Shown: positions 1 to 6,385 of the stretch, piece after piece
Layout of the letters: each line of letters begins with the position of its first letter
Numbering within the stretch: the stretch's first letter is position 1
Source: AB-137-C09 sp964645625
GTDB lineage: Bacteria; Pseudomonadota; Zetaproteobacteria; Mariprofundales; Mariprofundaceae
Direction of reading: 5' to 3'
Assembly: GCA_964645625.1 (NCBI GenBank)
Contig: CAZYAI010000007.1
Span: 4,839-68,838, forward strand
Length of the DNA stretch: 64,000 bases
Made by a program: the position numbers and the translations under genes
Notes under the pieces: generated by a model
The model's input: the letters and a program-made list of their open reading frames with translations, nothing else
Told to the model about the DNA's origin: nothing
The model's database searches: none

Positions 1-43
1 TGCTATTCTGGGTGCTGATTAAGGATATTTATAGCATTCAAGG

Positions 44-315
44 GCATCCTTCATTACTGGTGGACACTTTTTGTAAATAAGCGGTCATCTTGAAAACTAG
101 TTTTTGTAGGGTGGATAAGCGGAGCGCAGCCACCTAACCTTTTCCGAATGCTATAGCGTCGGATTCTCTCAATACCTTGGGAGGCGGAGGGTTGAGGGTG
201 TTCGCGAATCAAAAGCGGAGGGTTCTTCGACGTTAGGTGGCTGCGCTGCGCTTATCCACCCTACGGAAGGACATTCCATTCCGCACGTGGTTTTCAGAGA
301 ATATGAAGGATGTCC
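44..315. repeat. Nested inverted-repeat element (MITE-like)
   Basis: Two pairs of inverted repeats lie one inside the other. The outer arms are 44-56 (GGGCATCCTTCAT) and 303-315 (ATGAAGGATGTCC). The inner arms are 105-138 and 232-264, near-perfect reverse complements built around TAGGGTGGATAAGCG and CGCTTATCCACCCTA. No plausible coding frame lies between them. Similar inner sequences are scattered through many proteobacterial genomes as intergenic repeats. The GCATCCTTC word of the outer arm recurs near 3181 and 62452. Likely a non-autonomous mobile element or an extragenic palindrome. Confidence 0.65.
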
Positions 316-321
316 ATTCAA

Positions 322-512
322 GGCCTCCCTTTTTAGACGGGAGGCATACTACAAGACCATCATGTAGGTTGTGGTTGAGGTACGAAACCCAACTTTAAAA
401 CAACCATACGCTATTTAGTTAGGCATGCTCTTTTGTTGGGTTTCGCACCTCAACCCAACCTACGATGTCACGCATATCCATATTGTTTTTGTCCCGCCCT
501 AAAAAGGAGACC
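322..512. repeat. MITE-like element with IS-type ends and inner palindrome
   Basis: The left end (322-345, core CCTTTTTAGACGGGAGG) and the right end (490-512, core GTCCCGCCCTAAAAAGG) are degenerate inverted copies of each other. They resemble the terminal repeats of the IS remnant at 56386-57045. Inside is a second inverted pair, about 363-394 and 434-465, based on TAGGTTGGGTTGAGG and its complement. The right half, 428-512, is repeated almost exactly at 4336-4421. There is no ORF. This fits a small non-autonomous element mobilised by the same transposase family (inference). Confidence 0.55.
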
Positions 513-538
513 GAAAAAGCGTTATAAACTCACGCCCA

Positions 539-895
539 TTAACTGGGGTAAAACCAGACAAAAGAAACGACTGCATGAGTAATGGCAAGCGTAATAGTTA
601 GACCTGCACATAGCATATGCCACACAAACACATCTTTTTCCCACACGCCCATGGCAAGACCAAAGCCGCCTGTTAGCAATAAGAGAAGCAGTAAGCCTGC
701 GCCCATCAAAAACAAAATCTGATGCTTCCGCTTTTCACTGATCGCACGCTCAGGCGCAACGGATGCTTCATCATCAAACTGCTGCATTAAGCTAATATCA
801 CCCTGTTGCGGTTGAACCACCTCTTCAGCAGCGATCGCTGATAAAGGATTCAACAAACACAACAAAAACGCTATCGACAACAAGTATTTCATCAT
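539..895 (-). CDS. Small exported membrane protein of unknown function
   Basis: 118 aa. The N-terminus is a signal peptide ending near AIAA/EEV. A polar stretch (residues about 24-58) follows, then two hydrophobic segments (about 62-85 and 92-114). I do not recognise the family. Its ATG overlaps the stop of the gene before it (ATGA overlap at 892-895), so it is the last gene of a tightly coupled set that includes a membrane cytochrome c and a SUMF1-like protein. A role in assembling or anchoring a respiratory complex is plausible from context only. It is followed by repeat-rich DNA. Confidence 0.7.
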   Translation of the reverse strand: MMKYLLSIAFLLCLLNPLSAIAAEEVVQPQQGDISLMQQFDDEASVAPERAISEKRKHQILFLMGAGLLLLLLLTGGFGLAMGVWEKDVFVWHMLCAGLTITLAITHAVVSFVWFYPS

Positions 896-1116
896 GACTT
901 CTTATCCGGTGTTACCTCATCTTCTTTCTTTGAGCCCATTGCATGCTTCCAATACAAGATCACCATCAAAATCATAGGGGCAAAAACCAAGAAAAATAGA
1001 AATACAAAAATGAACCATGGGGTGTCAATAGTCACGTGTAAAAAGCGATAACTATCAACAGCCATTGCTTGCAGCGGCCACAGCAACAGCATCATGAACA
1101 GGGTCAATCGTCTCAT
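892..1116 (-). CDS. Small membrane protein of unknown function
   Basis: 74 aa. Residues 1-19 look like a signal peptide (ends QAMA/VD). A single strong membrane segment spans about 33-55, followed by a charged Lys/Glu/Asp tail of the kind seen in small respiratory subunits. The start overlaps the stop of the upstream SUMF1-like gene (ATGA) and is preceded by a GGAG ribosome-binding site. Together these indicate translational coupling. No homologue recognised; accessory subunit of the neighbouring respiratory complex is a guess from context. Confidence 0.7.
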   Translation of the reverse strand: MRRLTLFMMLLLWPLQAMAVDSYRFLHVTIDTPWFIFVFLFFLVFAPMILMVILYWKHAMGSKKEDEVTPDKKS

Positions 1117-2135
1117 TGTTTAATCTCCTTAGCACAGCGAAAGCCATAAAAGTCTGAGGCATAATTTGGCATAGAATAGTTACGATGGTAGGTCGCAGCA
1201 GAAAAAGGATCACTCTTCCACGAGCCGCCACGCATCACATAATAAATCACACGCTCAACATCTTCACTGCCAGCACTATAGCTTGCATCCAACTTTTTAG
1301 GGTGAAACACTTGGCTACTAGCGTTTGCACCCGGGTAAGGCGCGAACTCTGTTGCCGTCCACTCCTGCACATTACCGGCCATATCCATCACACCAAACGG
1401 ACTTGCACCATGAGGGTAAGCATCAACCGCAGTGGTATGCCCTACCTTATAATAGATATTTAGGCTATCCGCCTGCATATGTTCGCCCCACGGCCAACGT
1501 TGCCCTGATGTACCACGAGCCGCTTTCTCCCACTCAGATTCTTGCGGCAAACGTTTACCCTGCCATGCACAATAAGCCCTAGCATTATACCAAGAAACCA
1601 TCGTAACGGGATGTTTCGCCATACCCTGAGGTATATGCCCTTCTTTCCAGTTCAATGGCGGACGATAATTATTTTCAGCTACAAAAAGCGCGTATTGCGC
1701 CTGTGTCACAGGGTATTTATCAATGGCAAAAGCACCAATATGCACTTGATGTTCGGGTTTATTTTGTTCATTGGCACGCTCTAGATTTGTCCCCATGCGG
1801 AACTCACCCGCAGGAATCTCCACCATCTGTGACAACTCACGTTGCGTGGCTGCATCCAGCAATGCCTTCGCTTCAGCAACGGTATAGACATTGGCTGCAT
1901 TTTTCTCATGCTTCTCTTGCAGATGCAATTCTTCACCAGCAGCACGAATATGCTCATGCATCTCACCAAGATTATAGGAAGCTTTGGCACGCATTTCATC
2001 CATGCGCATAGAACCGAGTTGCATAACGTGCAAAGACCCACCAATCATTGCCGCTGCAATACAGGTAATCAACGTTGCAACAGCAACCTTTTTACGCCGC
2101 TGCAATTGCTCAGGCGTAGTAACTTTCTTCTTCAT
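1113..2135 (-). CDS. Membrane-anchored SUMF1/FGE-like domain protein
   Basis: 340 aa. A short cytoplasmic N-terminus, one membrane helix (about 17-40), a helical linker (45-100) and then a SUMF1/formylglycine-generating-enzyme fold from about residue 104. Typical motifs are visible: IPAGEFRMG, PVTQAQYALF, PVTMVSWYNARAYC, LPQESEWEKAARG, GNVQEW and VMRGGSW. The segment after RGGSW, where true formylglycine-generating enzymes carry the copper-binding cysteine pair, reads KSDPFSAATYHRN and has no cysteine. Sulfatase activation is therefore unlikely. Related non-catalytic or divergent members (NirV-like proteins) occur beside respiratory oxidoreductases. The gene overlaps both neighbours by 4 bases. 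A periplasmic maturation or binding role for the adjacent cytochrome/oxidase is inference. Confidence 0.82.
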   Translation of the reverse strand: MKKKVTTPEQLQRRKKVAVATLITCIAAAMIGGSLHVMQLGSMRMDEMRAKASYNLGEMHEHIRAAGEELHLQEKHEKNAANVYTVAEAKALLDAATQRELSQMVEIPAGEFRMGTNLERANEQNKPEHQVHIGAFAIDKYPVTQAQYALFVAENNYRPPLNWKEGHIPQGMAKHPVTMVSWYNARAYCAWQGKRLPQESEWEKAARGTSGQRWPWGEHMQADSLNIYYKVGHTTAVDAYPHGASPFGVMDMAGNVQEWTATEFAPYPGANASSQVFHPKKLDASYSAGSEDVERVIYYVMRGGSWKSDPFSAATYHRNYSMPNYASDFYGFRCAKEIKQ

Positions 2136-2632
2136 TCGCTTTTCGTCGGATCCTGGTTATTTTGCATGCTTTGCTGCTGCGTAAACATCCCTGGCTGTGC
2201 TGGATCCCAACCATAATAACGACGAGCCATCAACTCACCAACCACACCACCAACAGCACAAAACTCCATCATTAAAATGACAGAAAAGCCCCAAAAAGGC
2301 CACGGTAACAATTTAGCACCAAGCGGCAACATGTGATACATACTTTCGTAATAATGCATCGACAATAAAACCAACGGAGGAAAATGCGCCAAATATTTGC
2401 CGCCAAAACCATACACAGCACCCACTACAATACCTGTTGCAAAGGGCAACAATGACATCGCCAACATCCAATTGACGTTATATTTATCTAGACCTTGGAA
2501 CCACTCAATACGCACATCGAGCAACTGCAAGCCCGTCTGAAGCAACAATACACCGATGCCCATACCTGCAATAAAACGCATCCACTTCGGCCCCCAAGAA
2601 GGGTAAACATCTAACACTGCTCTACGATCCAT
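2132..2632 (-). CDS. Polytopic membrane protein of unknown function
   Basis: 166 aa with about four hydrophobic helices (roughly 18-36, 52-75, 80-95 and 105-130) and a Gln/Asn-rich C-terminal tail. No signal peptide, haem motif or catalytic motif seen. Its start lies inside the end of the upstream cytochrome c gene (11-base overlap), and its stop overlaps the start of the SUMF1-like gene. The three are probably made together. Could be a membrane anchor for the cytochrome or an assembly factor; I cannot assign a family. Confidence 0.72.
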   Translation of the reverse strand: MDRRAVLDVYPSWGPKWMRFIAGMGIGVLLLQTGLQLLDVRIEWFQGLDKYNVNWMLAMSLLPFATGIVVGAVYGFGGKYLAHFPPLVLLSMHYYESMYHMLPLGAKLLPWPFWGFSVILMMEFCAVGGVVGELMARRYYGWDPAQPGMFTQQQSMQNNQDPTKSE

Positions 2633-3128
2633 TGGCTTTCTTCCCCGTTAATTTTTCTTGCTCCATGCGCTTTACTTCATCCAAATACCAGTCTTTCACT
2701 TTCAGTGAGGCAAAGTATTCAGCCAGCAGCTTTCGCTCCTTCTCTGGCAAGAACGCATACGATGGCATTTTGTATTCTTTTTTCAGCCGTGTAGATAACA
2801 TAGCCTGCGGATTCTCACTAGAAAAATAAGCGTACAGCCATGCTTCATCACGCAAAGAACCGATACCATCTAAACTCGGCGCAGGCACAAACTGCATGAT
2901 GTTATTGACACCCCAAAGGCGATGACAGTCACGGCATTTAAGGTCTTTATACAATACCGATGCACGATCCTGCACCTCTGCTGAGGCCGTAGAATAAAAG
3001 GGTATTTCCTCTGCATGCTCGACCTTTTTAGCTGGTGCTAACAGCGCACGACCTACTGCAAAACAGACCAATAGCACAATCAAGGCTGCAATAATTTTTT
3101 CACCCGTCTTCAATTTAATCTCCACCAT
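2622..3128 (-). CDS. Membrane-anchored monohaem cytochrome c
   Basis: 168 aa from the ATG at 3128, which puts the membrane helix (about 11-31) at the very N-terminus; an upstream in-frame start at 3164 would add 12 residues. The soluble part has one c-type haem motif, CRDCH (C65, C68, H69), and a candidate distal ligand in KMPSYAF (M121), as in class I cytochromes. It is first in a five-gene set downstream of the cbb3-type oxidase genes, whose CcoP-like subunit carries no haem. It may donate electrons to that oxidase or act as its missing haem domain (inference). Confidence 0.85.
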   Translation of the reverse strand: MVEIKLKTGEKIIAALIVLLVCFAVGRALLAPAKKVEHAEEIPFYSTASAEVQDRASVLYKDLKCRDCHRLWGVNNIMQFVPAPSLDGIGSLRDEAWLYAYFSSENPQAMLSTRLKKEYKMPSYAFLPEKERKLLAEYFASLKVKDWYLDEVKRMEQEKLTGKKANGS

Positions 3129-3164
3129 TGATGAGGTATTTTTTAATGTTCTGATGTTGCGCAA

Positions 3165-3625
3165 GGCATACGTAAAAAAAGCATCCTTCGCTTATCCAGT
3201 CTCAGACTTGCGGTTATGCTCTAGGTTACGGATCAAGTTCGCAATGACGGACTGCTTGATAGAACAGTAACTTACTACTCATCGGCGTACATCTTTGGAT
3301 AAAACTTTAAAGCCTTACAAGACTCATGAACATAGTCGTTACTCAAACAAACCATGTATTATACGCAATAAGCATTTCTATTTGCGCGGACACGGCACAT
3401 CAAATACCGCCCGTTTGTCACACAAAGCAAGCACACATAAGAAACCCCGCACGACCTGTGGTGTGCAGGGTAACATGAATTACAACCATTGAGCCTCTAC
3501 TACAACAAGCGTCGTAACTGCCCAGACAATCTACACACAACTTGACGAGAGTGACTACCACCCAGCACTGTGGAACAGTGTCGAACAGGGTGATAAAAAG
3601 GCATACCCGTTAAGATACAAACAGC
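3165..3625. other. Intergenic region, 461 bases, no gene recognised
   Basis: Separates the CcoS-like gene from the cytochrome c gene set. About 3194-3250 is a degenerate copy of the palindromic repeat seen at 4431-4497 and 62519-63015 (TATCCAGTC, then GGATCAAGTTCGCAATGAC). The rest holds only short open frames without ribosome-binding sites. A promoter for the minus-strand cytochrome set probably lies here, but I see no convincing -35/-10 pair. Confidence 0.5.
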
Positions 3626-3889
3626 TTAAGCTTCAATATTGCCTTTTTCTGCCTGTAATTTTTGACGACGTTCAATTTGATAACGGTTAACATCTTTAGC
3701 CTTTTCAAATTCTTCAGGACTCATTTTATCTACGTCATTCTCATCAAAGACAAGATATTTAATATCTTCATCAAACTGCTCATTCTTAGCCGCCCAGCGA
3801 ATACCAAAAACAACAGCCACCAAAATCATCGCGCCACTGATCAGCCAAATATAAATCGTCCAGCCATCTTGCAACTCATATCCAAACAT
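3626..3889 (-). CDS. CcoS-like cbb3 oxidase assembly protein
   Basis: 87 aa from the ATG at 3889, chosen because a GGAGG site sits 6 bases before it. One membrane helix (about 10-34) is followed by a charged cytoplasmic part with the order typical of CcoS: helix, then an NEQFDED stretch, then an acidic FDENDVD segment. CcoS proteins are short single-helix factors needed to insert cofactors into cbb3 oxidases. The C-terminus here is longer than usual, with a Lys/Glu-rich helix ending ERRQKLQAEKGNIEA. The location behind ccoNO supports the call, but the similarity is weak and a small structural subunit is possible. Confidence 0.5.
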   Translation of the reverse strand: MFGYELQDGWTIYIWLISGAMILVAVVFGIRWAAKNEQFDEDIKYLVFDENDVDKMSPEEFEKAKDVNRYQIERRQKLQAEKGNIEA

Positions 3890-3920
3890 ATAAAACCTCC
3901 GAGAATCGCCAATTATCCAG

Positions 3921-4226
3921 TCAGAAAAGAAATCCGTCAAGTAACTGTATAGCGGCAAAGATTGCCGCACCAAAAACACCCAACACAATCGCCAAAAACA
4001 TCATCTTTTCACCCGTACGCATCTGTTTGGCAGATTCATGCCGCCAATAACCGATTACAATACCTAAAAACAATGCCATCGCGACCATCATAAAGATAAA
4101 AATACCCACGCTGTAGCTATGACTACGCATCGACTCAACACCAAGATCAAACTTCTGTGGCTCCTCAGCCCACGCAGACATGACAGACAGTGAGAACCAA
4201 GAACAAACTGTTAAAAACACTCGCAA
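3921..4226 (-). CDS. Exported two-helix membrane protein, TTG start
   Basis: 101 aa if translated from TTG at 4226, which has a perfect AGGAGG (4236-4241) 9 bases upstream and yields a clean signal peptide ending SAWA/EE. The only upstream ATGs (4253, 4277) lie before that ribosome-binding site and would put the peptide out of order. The mature part has a short polar stretch, two hydrophobic helices (about 39-60 and 75-99) and a basic loop HESAKQMRTGEK. Unknown family. It lies between the terminator of the cbb3 genes and the CcoS-like gene, so it may belong to the same respiratory system. Confidence 0.65.
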   Translation of the reverse strand: MRVFLTVCSWFSLSVMSAWAEEPQKFDLGVESMRSHSYSVGIFIFMMVAMALFLGIVIGYWRHESAKQMRTGEKMMFLAIVLGVFGAAIFAAIQLLDGFLF

Positions 4227-4335
4227 AAGATGCGACCTCCTAATAGCAACCATCCATTTTACTAACTGATGTTGCATTCATTTTATAAAGTGACTGATGT
4301 TACGCAAGATACGGAAGCTTTTGTCATACAGCGTA

Positions 4336-4421
4336 GATCTTTTGTTGGGTTTCGTACCTCAACCCAACCTACGATGTCACGCATATCCATATTGCCTTTG
4401 TCCTGCCTTAAACGGGAAGCC
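4336..4421. repeat. Half copy of the MITE-like element at 322-512
   Basis: This segment matches 428-512 with only scattered changes. It has the block GTTGGGTTTCGTACCTC, the block ACGATGTCACGCATATCC and the IS-like end GTCCTGCCTTAAACGGGAAG. The left half of the element is absent. It is a decayed copy, or one made by recombination between two elements. Confidence 0.65.
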
Positions 4422-4430
4422 TGGTATCCA

Positions 4431-4497
4431 GTCTTGCGTCCGTTCGCTCCGTCATGCCGCACTTGATGCGGTATTGCGGATCAAGTCCGCAATGACA
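4431..4497. repeat. Palindromic intergenic repeat
   Basis: Contains TCTTGCGTCCGTTC, the hairpin around GCCGCACTTGATGCGG, and the palindrome ATTGCGGATCAAGTCCGCAA. The same family occurs at about 3194-3250, 31762-31824, 39484-39532 and as an array at 62519-63015. Always intergenic. Dispersed copies of such palindromes are common in proteobacteria. Confidence 0.75.
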
Positions 4498-4513
4498 CAC
4501 GACAAACGAACAT

Positions 4514-4542
4514 AAAAAAGGCATCGCCGAATCGGCGATGCC
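4514..4542 (-). terminator. Rho-independent terminator after the cbb3 operon
   Basis: On the minus strand a near-perfect 11-bp stem (GGCATCGCCGA with its complement, 4520-4542) is followed by a run of six T. It lies about 25 bases past the stop of the 44-aa peptide gene, so it ends the ccoN-ccoO transcript. Confidence 0.88.
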
Positions 4543-4565
4543 TTGATTAATCAGCTCTGATTCAA

Positions 4566-4700
4566 TCAGAACTTAACGGTACGAGGATCCTCGGTACCTT
4601 TTTTGTGCTTATCAACAAACAAGCTATAAACCAACGGAATAACCAGTGCCAATGTAATCACAAACAGCCCTGCAAATTGTGGATTATCCATATCAATCAT
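4566..4700 (-). CDS. CcoQ-like 44-aa membrane peptide
   Basis: A 44-codon frame that standard length cut-offs miss. ATG at 4700 has AGGAG 8 bases upstream. The peptide starts MIDMDNPQFAG, has one membrane helix (about 10-30) and ends in a basic/polar tail (KHKKGTEDPRTVKF). Size, topology and place (last gene before the terminator, after the CcoP-like gene) match the small CcoQ/FixQ subunit that stabilises cbb3 oxidases. Sequence identity to canonical CcoQ is too short to judge. Real gene status is well supported by the ribosome-binding site, spacing and clean terminator. Confidence 0.75.
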   Translation of the reverse strand: MIDMDNPQFAGLFVITLALVIPLVYSLFVDKHKKGTEDPRTVKF

Positions 4701-4715
4701 ATTATATACTCCTTA

Positions 4716-5372
4716 TCAGTGCGCAATCGTGTGATCTGGTCGCCATGAGAAATGTGGCAAACGTTTCACAACAATAATAACAGCAAGACAGAAAATAACG
4801 AACCACCACACAGCAATCGTATAACCCTTATCCCACCAAGGCTGGATACGCTCACGTTCACCGTTAGCTTTTAGGTTACCTTCGAAGTTTGCCAATGACA
4901 GATGATTACCAACCACATTGTACTCGCGTAAATCTACACCTTTTGCCTGCAGTTCAACAATCTCAGGCGCAATAGCACGCAACTTGTTCATATCAATCGG
5001 ATGCTGGGCACGCTGGAATGTATAAGGTGATTCAAATTTAGCCAACGCATCTTCAATCATACGCATTGCTTTCTGATCAGCCTGCTCATGTGAGATAGAC
5101 TTATCTTCCAACACCTTTTGTACTTCTGTACTACCCATCAATGCAACATAATCAGCATAAATCGCCGCATTAGGACGCTGACCATAAAGCGGAAACGTAA
5201 TCGCCATAGCGGTGAAGTACGTCAACAACAGCAAGGTAATCACTGGGCGAGGAAGAGGATTGTTGTTTTCGGCAATCCCTCCCAAGCTTTCATGTTCCCA
5301 TACATGCTTGCTTTCTTTGTCCATTGCATCATCGGCTAATGTATATAACGGCCGGTCAAATCTCCAAGACAT
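4716..5372 (-). CDS. CcoP-like cbb3 oxidase subunit lacking haem c
   Basis: 218 aa. Residues 31-43 read GGIAENNNPLPRP, the signature that precedes the membrane helix in CcoP/FixP (usually D-G-I-x-E-x-x-N-P-L-P). The first helix spans about 44-63. In canonical CcoP two cytochrome c domains follow; here residues 66-180 form a soluble segment with no CXXCH motif and no cysteine at all. A second helix (about 185-203) and a short tail end the protein. It starts 10 bases after ccoO with a GGAGGGG site. I infer a structural CcoP relic whose electron-entry role has passed to another cytochrome, possibly the product at 2622-3128. Confidence 0.7.
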   Translation of the reverse strand: MSWRFDRPLYTLADDAMDKESKHVWEHESLGGIAENNNPLPRPVITLLLLTYFTAMAITFPLYGQRPNAAIYADYVALMGSTEVQKVLEDKSISHEQADQKAMRMIEDALAKFESPYTFQRAQHPIDMNKLRAIAPEIVELQAKGVDLREYNVVGNHLSLANFEGNLKANGERERIQPWWDKGYTIAVWWFVIFCLAVIIVVKRLPHFSWRPDHTIAH

Positions 5373-5382
5373 ATTCCCCTCC

Positions 5383-6318
5383 TTACTTCAAGTTCAGAAT
5401 AAAGTCAATCAAGTAACGAGCCTCTGAGTTATCAGCATAGCTTGGTACTTCTGGTGGATAAGGCGTTTCGCCAGCAGCGTACTTCATGTACTCTTCATCC
5501 CACGCATGCAAATCAATGGCTTTACCATCAGCATCTTTATCGCCCCAGAGGTAGTCATAACGTGGCATAATAGAATGCGACTGAACCAAACGAGGGTTAA
5601 AGAAGTGCAACATCATCCATTCTTTTGATGAGTTACGTGCGCCAACATGTAGCAAATCAGGTGCCTTACGGTCTGAGCCAAATGTGGTTGGTGATTCACC
5701 ATTAAAGTCACCTAACATAGGCGGACGACCAAATGACTGCCAATCCTGAGTCTGCTCAGGAAGCAAGGTGTGACACCACCAGCAACCTTCACGAACAAAC
5801 ATCGTCTTACCAGCGCCAGCCATAATGGTCTGATCAGCAGCAGCCAACACCTTAGAAGGACTCCAGCCGCGTGTTGCTGTTGCATTCTCAATATACGGCA
5901 CATCTGTTGTGCTATCTACTTGCACCAAGAACACAGTACCATTACCACTTGCTTCAGCAATACGTCCCTTGGACTCACTCAACGCCTTAACATCGTCACC
6001 TAAAATATTGGTGTGATTAAGACCTGCAGGAAACGGCGTACCCGCCTCAAAAACATAGGCATTGGTTTCATCCATTGCCGCACCATTCATAGGATCTTTG
6101 GTCAAGACTACTTTAATAGGCTTACCTTTACCCTGCAAGAATGGATCTTCATAAGAAAAGCCGCTTTCACGACCATAGGTCAATTGTTTTTCCAGTGCCA
6201 GTTCAGTCGAGGATACTGCAGACATATCCAAACCTGGCAGGAAGATGGTTACAAACATGGATGTACTCAGCGAAATGCCGAACATCCAACAACCGATTTT
6301 ATACTCTCTAAAAGCCAC
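5383..6318 (-). CDS. ccoO: cbb3-type cytochrome oxidase subunit II (CcoO)
   Basis: 311 aa, GTG start at 6318 with GGGAGG just upstream. An N-terminal membrane helix (about 9-29) anchors a monohaem cytochrome c domain with CWWCH (C179, C182, H183). The axial methionine lies in SIMPRYDYL, close to the canonical CcoO segment. CcoO normally has its haem motif near residue 65-70. Here about 110 extra residues lie between the helix and the haem, making the protein roughly 100 residues longer than usual. It passes electrons to the CcoN haem-copper centre. Between ccoN and the CcoP-like gene, same operon. Confidence 0.88.
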   Translation of the reverse strand: MAFREYKIGCWMFGISLSTSMFVTIFLPGLDMSAVSSTELALEKQLTYGRESGFSYEDPFLQGKGKPIKVVLTKDPMNGAAMDETNAYVFEAGTPFPAGLNHTNILGDDVKALSESKGRIAEASGNGTVFLVQVDSTTDVPYIENATATRGWSPSKVLAAADQTIMAGAGKTMFVREGCWWCHTLLPEQTQDWQSFGRPPMLGDFNGESPTTFGSDRKAPDLLHVGARNSSKEWMMLHFFNPRLVQSHSIMPRYDYLWGDKDADGKAIDLHAWDEEYMKYAAGETPYPPEVPSYADNSEARYLIDFILNLK

Positions 6319-6385
6319 GGAGTTCCTCCCTAAATTTATTATCAGTCACTGCACAACATCCGCTGTGCAGTGACCTTACCCTATA

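Noticed and set aside
1113..2135. Active formylglycine-generating enzyme
   Set aside because: The copper-ligand cysteines expected after RGGSW are absent and no sulfatase gene is nearby.
3295..3492. 65-codon plus-strand frame
   Set aside because: No ribosome-binding site, composition unlike a protein, and it lies in repeat-derived intergenic DNA.
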